DNA of 64,000 nucleotides from an uncultured Prevotellaceae bacterium (GTDB taxonomy: Bacteria > Bacteroidota > Bacteroidia > Bacteroidales > Bacteroidaceae): the NCBI GenBank assembly GCA_902775075.1, contig CACYKX010000010.1, positions 1-64,000 on the forward strand, written 5' to 3'. Made by a program: the position numbers and the translations under genes. Positions 49,334 through 57,833 of this stretch are shown one piece after another. Below the pieces are notes generated by a model. The model was not told the DNA's origin. It saw only the letters and a program-made list of their open reading frames with translations, and did not search any database. Each line of letters opens with the position of its first letter. Position 1 is the stretch's first letter.

Positions 49334-49341
49334 TACCTTTG
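49334..49341 (+). promoter_or_regulatory. Candidate -7 box for the 80-residue orphan gene
   Basis: TACCTTTG followed by C, 23 bases before ATG 49365. It is divergent from, and about 45 bases away from, the transformylase promoter. Confidence 0.55.
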
Positions 49342-49364
49342 CACATATTTTATTACGTTAGGAT

Positions 49365-49607
49365 ATGAAACGGGATTGGAAGCTTCTGATAGATGAAGTT
49401 GAGAAGAAAGTAGGGGATTCTATTCATGTCCAAAAGGACTTGGATAAGATTGTAGAAATTTTTAAGAAACATCATTGGTCTTTTAATTCGTTGTCACCGG
49501 AGGCGAAAGATCGTATAGCTCTGTTTGCAGGGTTTCAATGTTGGGCTGACTTTCAGGAGGCTCTTCGTGGTGATGATGATGGTGAATCCAACTATGAAAG
49601 TGATTAA
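49365..49607 (+). CDS. Small hypothetical protein with its own promoter and terminator
   Basis: The 80-residue protein starts MKRDWKLLIDEVEKKVGDSI, is largely helical (KDLDKIVEIFKKHHWSFNSL), contains LFAGFQCWADFQEAL and ends acidic. There is no signal or membrane segment. Family unknown. The dedicated promoter and terminator and a credible codon pattern make it a real gene. Possibly a cytoplasmic adaptor or regulatory protein (guess). Confidence 0.75.
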   Translation: MKRDWKLLIDEVEKKVGDSIHVQKDLDKIVEIFKKHHWSFNSLSPEAKDRIALFAGFQCWADFQEALRGDDDGESNYESD

Positions 49608-49611
49608 AATG

Positions 49612-49649
49612 AAAAAGAGGTCTTACTCTTCCGAGTAAGACCTCTTTTT
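49612..49649. terminator. Bidirectional terminator between the orphan gene and rplS
   Basis: AAAAAGAGGTCTTACTC ending at 49628 pairs with GAGTAAGACCTCTTTTT (49633-49649) around a TTCC loop. Both flanks carry A/T runs, so it can stop both convergent genes. Confidence 0.92.
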
Positions 49650-49673
49650 ATTTCTTTTCGTGTCAACCGACGA

Positions 49674-50033
49674 TTACTCGCCTGCAACTGTTCTCTTTTC
49701 AGCGATACGAGCCTTCTTACCAGTAAGGTTACGGAGGTAGTACAACTTAGCACGGCGAACTTTACCACGCTTGTTAACCTCGATGCTATCGATGTTAGGT
49801 GACTCGATTGGGAAGATACGCTCTACACCTACGGTACCAGACATCTTACGAACAGTAAAACGTTTTTTGTCACCATGACCAGAGATCTTGATAACAACAC
49901 CACGATACAGCTGAATACGCTGCTTGTTACCCTCGACGATTTTGTAAGCGACAGTGATAGTATCACCAGGGTTGAACTCAGGGAACTGCTTGCCGGTTGC
50001 AAATGCTTCTTCAGCAACTTTAATTAAATCCAT
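49674..50033 (-). CDS. rplS: 50S ribosomal protein L19
   Basis: The 119-residue protein has [35 protein letters not shown] and [17 protein letters not shown]. It sits at the subunit interface beside L14. It is monocistronic here, with its own promoter and a roughly 80-base leader, away from the trmD cluster found in Proteobacteria. Confidence 0.97.
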   Translation of the reverse strand: MDLIKVAEEAFATGKQFPEFNPGDTITVAYKIVEGNKQRIQLYRGVVIKISGHGDKKRFTVRKMSGTVGVERIFPIESPNIDSIEVNKRGKVRRAKLYYLRNLTGKKARIAEKRTVAGE

Positions 50034-50067
50034 TTTGTTTAATAATTAAATTTGTTTGTCGTTCCAA

Positions 50068-50107
50068 CCTAACATTGCAAGTAACTCTTCTACTGCTAGC
50101 GGTTAGG
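50068..50107 (-). promoter_or_regulatory. Possible structured leader of rplS
   Basis: In the leader RNA, CCTAAC (complement of 50102-50107) can pair with GTTAGG (complement of 50068-50073), looping out about 28 bases. AACCGC also occurs twice nearby. Isolated ribosomal protein genes often have autoregulatory leaders. The pairing is short and unproven. Confidence 0.3.
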
Positions 50108-50121
50108 CCGAAAAGCGGTTG

Positions 50122-50153
50122 CAAAGTTAATAAGTTTATTCGTAACTTCCAAA
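50122..50153 (-). promoter_or_regulatory. Bacteroidetes promoter for rplS
   Basis: On the minus strand TTTG (50150-50153) and TAACTTTG (50122-50129) are 20 bases apart. The predicted start is near 50115. Confidence 0.7.
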
Positions 50154-50233
50154 TTTTCAAGCTTTTACTTTGTTATTTTACAATTATTTTATTATAAATC
50201 AAGTATCCCAAACAGTATTTGTTTATTTTTTAC

Positions 50234-50241
50234 TAACTTTG
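50234..50241 (+). promoter_or_regulatory. Candidate -7 box for the split 5'-nucleotidase genes
   Basis: TAACTTTG followed by C lies 25 bases before ATG 50266. The nearest TTTG (50218-50221) is too close, so the -33 element is not defined. The box supports the start at 50266 over longer in-frame extensions. Confidence 0.5.
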
Positions 50242-50265
50242 CATGGAAAAATAAATTCGCTTATT

Positions 50266-51030
50266 ATGCAAAGTAAACTTATGTTTTTATCAATGGCATC
50301 AGTACTTATGCTTGGTGCTTCTTGTTCTTCTCATTATGTGTTGACGGGAATTCATCGTTCTCGCATATTGGTTGATGATAGATATGATGCTTCTCCAGAT
50401 GCTAAGGCTGTGGCTTTCATAAAACCTTATCAGCATCAGGTGGATAGTGTTATGAGCCCTGTTGTAGGTACTATTTCTAAGTATGTTGCTGCGCATCAGC
50501 CTGAGAGTGAAATTTCTAATCTTTTAGCTGATATTCTTATCTGGGGTGGAAGAGAGTTTAATGAGCATCCTGTGGTTTCTGTTTATAATATGGGTGGAAT
50601 CCGTGCTCCTTTTGCCAAGGGAAATGTTACTTATGGTGATGTTGTTGAGGTCGCTCCATTTGAAAACAAGATTTGTTTTCTTACCTTGAATGGCTCTGAA
50701 TTGATGGAGCTGTTTGGACAAATTGCCAAAAGAGGTGGTGAAGGTGTTAATCATGGTGTTAATCTTGTGATTAATAAGGATGGCAAACTCTTGGATGCAA
50801 AGGTAAATGGTGTTGAGGTTGATCCAGCCAAAGATTATCGTATTGCAACAATAGATTATCTTGCTCAGGGTAATGATGGTCTTAGTGCTCTGAAAAAAGG
50901 TAGAAATCTTCTCTCTCCACAAGAAAAGAAGAATGATACTCGATTCATTATCATGGATTATTTCCGTGAGCAAATGGCTAAAGGAATTACTGTTGACCCC
51001 CAAATAGAGGGACGAATTGTTGTAAAGTAA
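50266..51030 (+). CDS. 5'-nucleotidase C-terminal domain lipoprotein (half of a split nucleotidase)
   Basis: The 254-residue protein starts MQSKLMFLSMASVLMLGASC; the lipobox LGAS-Cys makes it a lipoprotein. The rest matches the substrate-binding C-terminal domain of UshA-type 5'-nucleotidases: NLLADILIWGG, YNMGGIRAPF, YGDVVEVAPFENKIC and DYLAQGNDG. It has no metallophosphatase domain; that is the next gene, 28 bases downstream. The two probably act together outside the inner membrane on nucleotides. Confidence 0.9.
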   Translation: MQSKLMFLSMASVLMLGASCSSHYVLTGIHRSRILVDDRYDASPDAKAVAFIKPYQHQVDSVMSPVVGTISKYVAAHQPESEISNLLADILIWGGREFNEHPVVSVYNMGGIRAPFAKGNVTYGDVVEVAPFENKICFLTLNGSELMELFGQIAKRGGEGVNHGVNLVINKDGKLLDAKVNGVEVDPAKDYRIATIDYLAQGNDGLSALKKGRNLLSPQEKKNDTRFIIMDYFREQMAKGITVDPQIEGRIVVK

Positions 51031-51058
51031 TGTATGTTGAACTTAGATATTTTATGTG

Positions 51059-51910
51059 ATGAATAAACTGAATTCTTTTATATTGTTCTGTTTCCTTTTG
51101 ATGTCTTCTGCATCTGCTTGGGCTCAGAAACAATTGGTGATATTACATACGAATGATACGCATAGCTGTGTGATGCCTTTGAGTAAGGATCTTGCCGACA
51201 CTTTGTTTGCGGGTCGTGGAGGATTTGTGCGTCGTGTTGCAATGATTAAAGAACAACGTGCGCAGAACCCGAACTTGCTGCTTTTCGATAGTGGCGATTT
51301 TTCTCAAGGTTCTCCTTATTATACTCTCTATAAAGGTGATGTAGAGATAGGCTTGATGAATGAGATGGGATATGATGCTGCTACGATAGGAAATCATGAA
51401 TTCGATTTTGGAATGGATAATATGGTTCGTATCTTCAAGAAGGCAAAGTTTCCTATCTTATGCTCAAATTATGATTTCTCGGGTACGAAGTTAAAGGATA
51501 TAGTAAAGCCTTGGACTATTATCAAGCGTAATGGCATAAAGATTGGTTTGTTTGCACTTTGTCCAAAGTTGGCAGGCCTTGTCTCTACTAAAAATTATGG
51601 TCCTATTAAGTATCTCAATCCTGTGAAAGTAGGGGAGAAAATGGCAACTTTCTTGAAGAAGGAGAAAAAATGTGATCTTGTGATCTGTATCTCTCATCTT
51701 GGTTTTAATATTGGTGGAGATGATGATGTCAAATTGGTAGAGGGTACTAGAAATATTGATTTGGTTCTTGGCGGTCATTCTCATACTTATCTAAAGCAGT
51801 TAGAATATCGAAAGAACTTGGATGGGAAAGAAGTAGGTATCGATCAGAATGGTAAGCATGGAATCTTTGTCGGTAAACTTGTTTTAGACCTTACTCGAAG
51901 TAAAAAGTAA
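51059..51910 (+). CDS. 5'-nucleotidase metallophosphatase domain protein (other half)
   Basis: 283 residues with a signal peptide (MNKLNSFILFCFLLMSSASA, cleavage near AWA-QK). Calcineurin-like metal motifs are complete: LHTNDTHS, FDSGDFSQGSP, GNHEFDFG, ISHLGF and GGHSHTYL. It lacks the C-terminal nucleotidase domain, which is the preceding gene. The GTG at 51056 is a possible alternative start. Its 3' end overlaps the convergent porT-like gene by 20 bases. Confidence 0.92.
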   Translation: MNKLNSFILFCFLLMSSASAWAQKQLVILHTNDTHSCVMPLSKDLADTLFAGRGGFVRRVAMIKEQRAQNPNLLLFDSGDFSQGSPYYTLYKGDVEIGLMNEMGYDAATIGNHEFDFGMDNMVRIFKKAKFPILCSNYDFSGTKLKDIVKPWTIIKRNGIKIGLFALCPKLAGLVSTKNYGPIKYLNPVKVGEKMATFLKKEKKCDLVICISHLGFNIGGDDDVKLVEGTRNIDLVLGGHSHTYLKQLEYRKNLDGKEVGIDQNGKHGIFVGKLVLDLTRSKK

Positions 51911-52634
51911 GGGCTATTATTTTTGATCGAGCTTTATTAATAGAATTGGTATATGGCAGCATACTAGGATCTCTTAGTTTGTTGCCATGTTTTGTATCTA
52001 ATGAATTTATCAGGCTATACATGAATTTTAGTTCTGGACGGAGCTTGAAATATGGGAGATAAAAGTCACAGCCGACGCCAATTTCTGCATAGCAATCATA
52101 TTTCTTGAGTTTGATGTAGCTGTCGTTGGCATTATTTAGATTTAACATAGGGTTTAGTCCAACCAGTACGTATGGTCGGTGGTTGTTGAATCTAGGGGCT
52201 GCTGTAATGATCTCAAAAGCTGATGAAATGTATGTGGATTTAATCTCTTGTCTTTTTTCAATAGCGTAATGATTTGTGTCAAACTCTGAATGGTTCATGA
52301 GTTTTATGTGTCGTGTGCCGAAATACATTGCCGGTGCCCATCTAAATTGTAGATAAGTGTTCAGTTTTACTTCTCCTAGCAGACCAACGGTGAATCCCAT
52401 ATCCCATCTGTCTTGGTCTGTTGATATGACAACTTGCTTGGAATCGGCTTTGTCATCTGTAATGTTTTGTATTCCAATATTATTGAATTCGATATCTTGT
52501 AAGTGACTGCCTACCAATACTCCGAAATGGATAGGACGTAGGTCCATATAAGGTTTGTTCTGTACAGTCCTTTCTTGGGCCTTGGTGTTTAAAAATAGTG
52601 CTAATAGTATGATTATACCAATGATTCTTTTCAT
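51891..52634 (-). CDS. porT: PorT-like outer-membrane beta-barrel protein
   Basis: 247 residues with a signal peptide (MKRIIGIIILLALFLNTKAQ). It is rich in alternating aromatic strands (LRPIHFGVLVGSHLQD, YDCYAEIGVGCDFYLPYFKL) and ends in ALTFYFE, an outer-membrane C-terminal motif. Overall layout fits PorT/SprT of the type IX secretion system. The name rests on family resemblance recalled by eye and could be a more general outer-membrane barrel. Confidence 0.72.
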   Translation of the reverse strand: MKRIIGIIILLALFLNTKAQERTVQNKPYMDLRPIHFGVLVGSHLQDIEFNNIGIQNITDDKADSKQVVISTDQDRWDMGFTVGLLGEVKLNTYLQFRWAPAMYFGTRHIKLMNHSEFDTNHYAIEKRQEIKSTYISSAFEIITAAPRFNNHRPYVLVGLNPMLNLNNANDSYIKLKKYDCYAEIGVGCDFYLPYFKLRPELKFMYSLINSLDTKHGNKLRDPSMLPYTNSINKARSKIIALTFYFE

Positions 52635-52817
52635 GGTTTAATAACGTTTTTGTTTCTGTTCTATTGTTCAGAACTTATTTCAATCTTTATTTTTTTGTTG
52701 AGGCTTGCTTATCATCCTTAAACACATTTTATCGACTATATATTACCTAAATAATTGGATATCGTATAAATTATTTAAAAATGTATACTTAATTCTAGGT
52801 ATTACGAAAAATATTAT

Positions 52818-52825
52818 TATCTTTG
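52818..52825 (+). promoter_or_regulatory. Candidate -7 box for ferredoxin
   Basis: TATCTTTG followed by C gives a predicted start near 52832 and a leader of about 60 bases before ATG 52892. No clear -33 element. Confidence 0.5.
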
Positions 52826-52891
52826 CATCATGCAAAATGGGGGCTCCCCATATTGATAGAAACAATATTATTAACAATAAATTATTTAATT

Positions 52892-53059
52892 ATGGCTTAC
52901 GTAATTGGTGATGATTGTATCGCTTGCGGTACATGTATCGATGAGTGCCCATCTGGTGCAATCTCAGAGGGCGAAAAGTATTCTATTAATCCAGATGTTT
53001 GCACAGAGTGTGGTACTTGTGCTGATGTTTGTCCTAACGAGGCTATTAGCCTTCCATAA
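52892..53059 (+). CDS. 2[4Fe-4S] ferredoxin
   Basis: The 55-residue protein starts MAYVIGDDCIACGTCIDECP. Two complete CxxCxxCxxxCP clusters (CIACGTCIDECP and CTECGTCADVCP) define a clostridial-type bacterial ferredoxin. It is a soluble electron carrier, probably for pyruvate:ferredoxin oxidoreductase and similar anaerobic enzymes. The upstream extension of the frame to 52823 is not coding, because the promoter lies within it. Confidence 0.95.
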   Translation: MAYVIGDDCIACGTCIDECPSGAISEGEKYSINPDVCTECGTCADVCPNEAISLP

Positions 53060-53091
53060 TAGAAGCATACTTTTAGTTACATAAAAGAATA

Positions 53092-53120
53092 AAAAGGCGA
53101 CCTAATTTAGGTCGCCTTTT
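53092..53120 (+). terminator. Terminator after ferredoxin
   Basis: AAAAGGCGACCTAA at 53092-53105 pairs with TTAGGTCGCCTTTT at 53107-53120 with almost no loop. A strong stem ending in T residues. Confidence 0.85.
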
Positions 53121-53136
53121 GTAATATTGATATAAA

Positions 53137-53165
53137 AAAAAGAGATTCATTACGAATCTCTTTTT
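53137..53165 (-). terminator. Terminator of the TonB-operon transcript
   Basis: AAAAAGAGATTC at 53137-53148 pairs with GAATCTCTTTTT at 53154-53165. Read on the minus strand it follows the TPR gene stop by 15 bases and ends in a T-run. Confidence 0.85.
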
Positions 53166-53179
53166 CTTATTTATTTTGT

Positions 53180-54586
53180 TTATTCAATTCCAAGAGCTGC
53201 TTTGGCATTCTTATCATCTGGACTTAGTTCTAGAAGCTTCTGATAATATGGTTTTGCTTCTTCCAGATTATTCTTGGTACCCCAGTAGTAGTAACCAATA
53301 TTTTGTAATGCAGAAATCAAAGTACCTTTGTCATCAGCACTTAGGTTGTCTTTATTAGGCTCAAGGTTATTGATAATCTTCAAGAGATATTCTGCACCTT
53401 TGTCATCGAAACCACAAGATGTACCTTGGATACCAGCCTGCAAATATGCCCAATTCTGTAAAGAAGGCCATTTCTTTGCCATGTTCTCATAAATAGCGAT
53501 AGCTTTGTCGAAGTTAGCTTGTTTATGGTCGTTCTTCTTTACTTTCTGTATATAAATGTTAGCGAGTTTAGCGAAGTCTGATGGAGTAGTGTTATCGCTA
53601 TTATCCATATATTTTTGGCTCCACTCAAGTGCTTCGTCCTCTTTACCTGCTGCTGTATATACCTCTGAAATATACTGATAAGGCTTAAAGTCTTTGTTGT
53701 TCAATTCAAAGGCTTTCTTGAAGGCTTCCACTGCAGCATCGTATTGTGTAGCGCCCTTTAATGCCAATCCATAGTATGTATAGTCACGTGCAGACTTCTT
53801 TACTGTATCATTCTCAATAACGAGTTTGGCATTCTTCAATGCTTCGTCATATTTTTGCAAGTCAACAGCATCCCACATAGATACTCTGTAGAAAGAAATG
53901 TCATTAGGGAATTTGTTGATACCGAATTGCGCTACATCAAAACTCTTGTCTTTGTTGTTATTCATGTAAGCAGATACAGCATACTCAAACAAATAGTATT
54001 CTGATAAGGTATTGATATCACACTTGTTGAAATATTCTACAGCCTTGTCATATTTCTGTCCTGTATAGAAAGTATTTGCTGTTTCTGCATTGATAGGGAA
54101 GTCTGGACGAACTTCTTGTAACTTTAACAGAGCTTTAGCAGACTCTTCAGGATCGACCTTCTGGTAGATACGTGAATAGCTCATATATCCCTGAGGATTT
54201 TGCGGATCCATGATCATGGCCTGCTGATACCAACTTGCAGCATCACCACCGTTGTCTTTCATTACTTGAATGTCACCTAAAAGGATATAAGCATCACCGA
54301 AATTCTTATTCTTAGCGATTGCAAGATTTGCCATCTCCTCAGCTTCAGCATATTTCTTGTTCATCGCAAAGATGTTTCCAAGTGCTACCAATGCTTTTGG
54401 ATCTTTCTTAAATGTCTTCTTGTAATTCTTGATGAGGTCTTTTCCTGCTTCAGCATTATTAGGATCAGCTTTTAAGGCTTGCTCAATAGGGGTAAGTAAA
54501 TTTTTGAAATTTACATCCTGTGCCATTACTGGAGTTGATAAACTTAGTACCAAGGCGCCAGCTAATAAATATTTCTTTGTTTTCAT
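53180..54586 (-). CDS. Secreted tetratricopeptide-repeat protein
   Basis: 468 residues with a signal peptide (MKTKKYLLAGALVLSLSTPV, cleavage near MAQ-DV), then about ten TPR-like helical pairs, e.g. ALKADPNNAEAGKDLIKNYK and YYQKLLELSPDDKNAKAALG. TPR arrays are protein-protein scaffolds. As last gene of the exbB-exbD-exbD-tonB-PstS-like cluster it may help build or tune the TonB complex (inference). An upstream in-frame start at 54610 would precede the signal peptide and is less likely. Confidence 0.88.
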   Translation of the reverse strand: MKTKKYLLAGALVLSLSTPVMAQDVNFKNLLTPIEQALKADPNNAEAGKDLIKNYKKTFKKDPKALVALGNIFAMNKKYAEAEEMANLAIAKNKNFGDAYILLGDIQVMKDNGGDAASWYQQAMIMDPQNPQGYMSYSRIYQKVDPEESAKALLKLQEVRPDFPINAETANTFYTGQKYDKAVEYFNKCDINTLSEYYLFEYAVSAYMNNNKDKSFDVAQFGINKFPNDISFYRVSMWDAVDLQKYDEALKNAKLVIENDTVKKSARDYTYYGLALKGATQYDAAVEAFKKAFELNNKDFKPYQYISEVYTAAGKEDEALEWSQKYMDNSDNTTPSDFAKLANIYIQKVKKNDHKQANFDKAIAIYENMAKKWPSLQNWAYLQAGIQGTSCGFDDKGAEYLLKIINNLEPNKDNLSADDKGTLISALQNIGYYYWGTKNNLEEAKPYYQKLLELSPDDKNAKAALGIE

Positions 54587-54660
54587 AATCAATTTCTTTA
54601 ATGAATACAATATGTATTTATTGGTAAGACGTTTAACGTCCTAGAAAGTTTATATTTTTA

Positions 54661-55623
54661 TTATCTCTTAACATCGACAGTCTTTATGGTTATATCACCA
54701 CGATAAGGTAACAAACCCGATTTAAATATGATCAACTGTCCTCTAGGGTTGGTAATGTAGTTGGCAAAACTCCATGGTAGTGCTTTGCTTGGGTCTACTA
54801 CATTACAATATAGTGTTCTTACGAATGGGTATCTTCCATCCAGTAAGTATGCCTGGTATGGTTTCCAACTATTCATTGGAGTTGCTTCTTTAGCTATAGA
54901 TACCGACATAACATGAATATTCTTCTTGAATGTAGTGTTTGTGGAGTCTCTCTTGTCATTTAGCCAATTGGAACCAATGATTCCGATCGCATTTGGAGTC
55001 TTATCAACGTAGTCAATAACGGTTTTACTATTCTTAGCTGCAAATACCGATGGACTTGTTATGTGTTTACCTCCTAAGATCGAATCCTCAACATAGTGTA
55101 AAGTAGCACTTGCTCTGTTGTCAAATACCACTTCTATATCTCCTCTTTTGCTATTTGGATTTATATCACTCCATTTTGTAGCTTGACCAAGCAAAATCTT
55201 CTTCACGTTATTTACGGTGATGCATGTGTCGTTATTTGCTCGGTTTACAATTAGCGCTAAGCCATCGTAGCCAATAGGGAATACTTGAGGAATAATATTC
55301 TTGGACTTGAAATATGCAATTTGCCCATCTGATAATCCTCTTGATGTTATAAGCAAACAAGTTTTCATACCTTCCAGCATCTTAAAACCTGTTATTTCAT
55401 CTGTATAAATAGATTTTAAATGTGCTTTAGGATATTCAAATTCGAACTGTTGACGTTCTTCTTCGATAATGGGACTAAAACTTTCGTCAGAGACGAATGT
55501 TATCGTCCCTGACGTCGGTGTATCTGTTCTACTACCTTTTTTCTTGTTCCCGCCACAGGCAGAGAACAAGAAAATAGTAGACAGTGTTAATCCTACTAAT
55601 ATGTAAGATAATGTTCTTTTCAT
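54661..55623 (-). CDS. PstS-like periplasmic substrate-binding lipoprotein
   Basis: 320 residues with a lipoprotein signal (MKRTLSYILVGLTLSTIFLF then SAC). The periplasmic binding fold of the phosphate-binding family is visible (TITFVSDESFSPIIEEE, NVKKILLGQATKWSDINP, VDKTPNAIGIIGSNWL). No pst permease or ATPase genes are nearby; instead it sits three bases after tonB. So a role as TonB-system accessory or phosphate sensor is as likely as ABC transport (inference). Confidence 0.85.
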   Translation of the reverse strand: MKRTLSYILVGLTLSTIFLFSACGGNKKKGSRTDTPTSGTITFVSDESFSPIIEEERQQFEFEYPKAHLKSIYTDEITGFKMLEGMKTCLLITSRGLSDGQIAYFKSKNIIPQVFPIGYDGLALIVNRANNDTCITVNNVKKILLGQATKWSDINPNSKRGDIEVVFDNRASATLHYVEDSILGGKHITSPSVFAAKNSKTVIDYVDKTPNAIGIIGSNWLNDKRDSTNTTFKKNIHVMSVSIAKEATPMNSWKPYQAYLLDGRYPFVRTLYCNVVDPSKALPWSFANYITNPRGQLIIFKSGLLPYRGDITIKTVDVKR

Positions 55624-55625
55624 TA

Positions 55626-56471
55626 TTACTGTAATCTGAAAGTTACAGGTACGTTATATTTCACACGTACAGCCTGACCATTCTGTTTACCAGGAGTCCA
55701 GCGTGGCATGCTACGTACTACACGTGCTGCTTCACGATCCAAAGATGGGTCTACTGACTTCAAAATATTTACATCAGTAATAGAACCATCGCGCTCAACA
55801 ACAAAGCCTACGATAACACGTCCTTGTACTCCATTCTCTTGTGCAACAACAGGATATTTGATGTTGCTATTAAGGTAAGACATCAAAGCACCGGTACCAC
55901 CTGGGTAAGAAGGCATCTGCTCTACCATATCGAATACCTTATTGCTTACTTCTGGTTTTGGAGCTGGTGGTGGAGGAGGAGTACCTACGGCAATATCATT
56001 ACGTACTGCTTCAACAGTACGATCAGTAGTACCTTTTACGTTCTCGGTACCTACTGCTACCTTTGCGTCCAACTGGTCCATCTGCTTAACCTGATTTTCC
56101 TCTTTTACGAGTTCATCTTTCTTGATGACAGGTGCTGTAAATTTCTGAGTTTGACGTGCTACTGGAATTTCCTTCTTAGGTTCAACCTTTGGCTTAACAA
56201 CATCTTTCTTCTCTCTCTTCTTTGCTTGTTCTTGAAGCTTAGAAAGTTGTAGAGCCTCGAGACGTGCTTGAGCAGCTTCATCAGCTTTTTGCTTTTGAAT
56301 CTTATAAACAAGGAATCCACCAATCAGAAGTGCAGCTACTACCAAGATTGTTAAGGCTTTGATGTTACGACCAGAAGTTCCCATACGGAGCTTGTAGGCA
56401 CCATATGCTTTGTTCTTGTCGGCGAACACCAAGTCGACCCATTTAGGATCATATAAATCTATTTTTGCCAT
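55626..56471 (-). CDS. tonB: TonB energy-transducing protein
   Basis: 281 residues. The N-terminal cytoplasmic part (MAKIDLYDPKWVDLVFADKN) is typical of Bacteroidetes TonB. One membrane helix spans about 38-57, then a long charged Lys/Glu and Pro spacer (PPPPPAPKPEV), and the C-terminal TonB domain (PSYPGGTGALMSYLNSNIKY, then VKYNVPVTFRLQ). It couples the proton gradient to outer-membrane receptors. Confidence 0.95.
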   Translation of the reverse strand: MAKIDLYDPKWVDLVFADKNKAYGAYKLRMGTSGRNIKALTILVVAALLIGGFLVYKIQKQKADEAAQARLEALQLSKLQEQAKKREKKDVVKPKVEPKKEIPVARQTQKFTAPVIKKDELVKEENQVKQMDQLDAKVAVGTENVKGTTDRTVEAVRNDIAVGTPPPPPAPKPEVSNKVFDMVEQMPSYPGGTGALMSYLNSNIKYPVVAQENGVQGRVIVGFVVERDGSITDVNILKSVDPSLDREAARVVRSMPRWTPGKQNGQAVRVKYNVPVTFRLQ

Positions 56472-56500
56472 TTTTCTTGTTTTAATTGTTTTACGTTATA

Positions 56501-57160
56501 TTAAAGTTTAATGTTACGAGATTTCAAGAGTCTCAAATCATCGTCATTAATCTTGTCAATAACGTAGGTTCCAATATTCAATATCTGCATTTCATCGAGA
56601 GCGTCGACCATATTCTTATATGTAGCATTATCACTAGGTTTGATAATGATAGTCAAAGTAGGAATCTTTTCTCCATCAGGAAGCTGACCACCTTTGAGCT
56701 CACTAAGTTTCTTCTGATAGATGCTATCAGGATACATCTTAGGATTCTGAGCTTTCTTCTGGTTAAGTTCCTTAACAGCTAAAGAAATTCTCTCAACAGG
56801 GCGTGTTCCGTTCTCTGTTGCATGGTTACGAAGAACAGTACGGATACCATCCTTTGCATTTCCCCATGTAGCTTCCTTCAACCAAGCAGGGTTGTCATAT
56901 TGAGGGATACCCTCGCCATAGTACAACTTGTTGTCTGCAGTTACATATAAGGTAACAGACTCTGAAGCCTTAGCCTCATTCTTCTGGTCCTCTTGTGTGT
57001 TCTGGTCATTACTTGGCATGGTTAATTCCATGGTCTGAGGCTTACTCAATGTGGTACAAAGCATGAAGAATGTAATCAACAACATCAACATATCCACCAT
57101 TGGTGTGAAGTCGACGCGTACATTGACTTTCTTCTGCTTACTTTCTTTACTTTTTGCCAT
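56501..57160 (-). CDS. exbD: ExbD biopolymer transport protein (second copy)
   Basis: 219 residues. One membrane helix (about 16-36) includes the proton-channel Asp in FTPMVDMLMLLITFFML. The periplasmic domain follows, with a long insertion relative to E. coli ExbD (141 residues) as in Bacteroidetes. It starts one base after the first exbD, suggesting coupled translation. Confidence 0.93.
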   Translation of the reverse strand: MAKSKESKQKKVNVRVDFTPMVDMLMLLITFFMLCTTLSKPQTMELTMPSNDQNTQEDQKNEAKASESVTLYVTADNKLYYGEGIPQYDNPAWLKEATWGNAKDGIRTVLRNHATENGTRPVERISLAVKELNQKKAQNPKMYPDSIYQKKLSELKGGQLPDGEKIPTLTIIIKPSDNATYKNMVDALDEMQILNIGTYVIDKINDDDLRLLKSRNIKL

Positions 57161-57161
57161 A

Positions 57162-57803
57162 TTATTCGTCCTCCTTCTTTAACTGAGTAATCATGTAGTA
57201 ATGACTCTCGTCCATATCCTGAAGCTCGTTCATAACCTTCTTAACAGTTTTGTAAGGAGTTGCAGCGTCAGCCTTTAAAGCGATCTTGATATCTTCATTA
57301 ACTGTACGTGCAGCATTTACCCACTGCTGGAACTCACTCATACCACCATCGATAGAATCGAGAGGAATACCCTTTGTAGGAAGAGCTTTCTGACGAGCTT
57401 GTGATGGAAGAGCAAGATATGCTGCGAGCTCTTTCATAGGAACTCCAAATGTAGACTCACCAGCGAAGGTTTCCTCTTGCTTTGGACTTAAAGTGATGTT
57501 GAAAGCACTAGTCATAGAGCCGAGAGTATTCTTCAGGTTGTCTGCATTATCAATACTCATAAATACCTGACCTTCTCCAGTAGGTTTGCCAGCGGCATCC
57601 TTTTCTGGGCTTACCAGGATTGTTAATACGCCGTTCTCAGGCACCTTGATTTCAGACACAGAACCTGGTGTGTTTACCTTCACAGGCTCACTCTTTACGA
57701 ATGTAGAGGTAAGCATGAAGAAAGTAAGCAACAGGGTCATAACGTCTGACATAGGCGTCATATCGATCCAAACGTCACTTTTCTTAATTTTTACTTTACC
57801 CAT
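57162..57803 (-). CDS. exbD: ExbD biopolymer transport protein (first copy)
   Basis: 213 residues with the membrane helix and conserved Asp in MTPMSDVMTLLLTFFML. The two ExbD proteins differ clearly outside the membrane segment, so a hetero-oligomeric ExbD pair is likely. Confidence 0.93.
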   Translation of the reverse strand: MGKVKIKKSDVWIDMTPMSDVMTLLLTFFMLTSTFVKSEPVKVNTPGSVSEIKVPENGVLTILVSPEKDAAGKPTGEGQVFMSIDNADNLKNTLGSMTSAFNITLSPKQEETFAGESTFGVPMKELAAYLALPSQARQKALPTKGIPLDSIDGGMSEFQQWVNAARTVNEDIKIALKADAATPYKTVKKVMNELQDMDESHYYMITQLKKEDE

Positions 57804-57833
57804 AGCGATAAAATTTTAAAGGGTTAGCAAAAA

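Noticed and set aside
52823..52891. N-terminal extension of ferredoxin
   Set aside because: Would begin inside the predicted promoter; MAYVIGDDC is the standard start.
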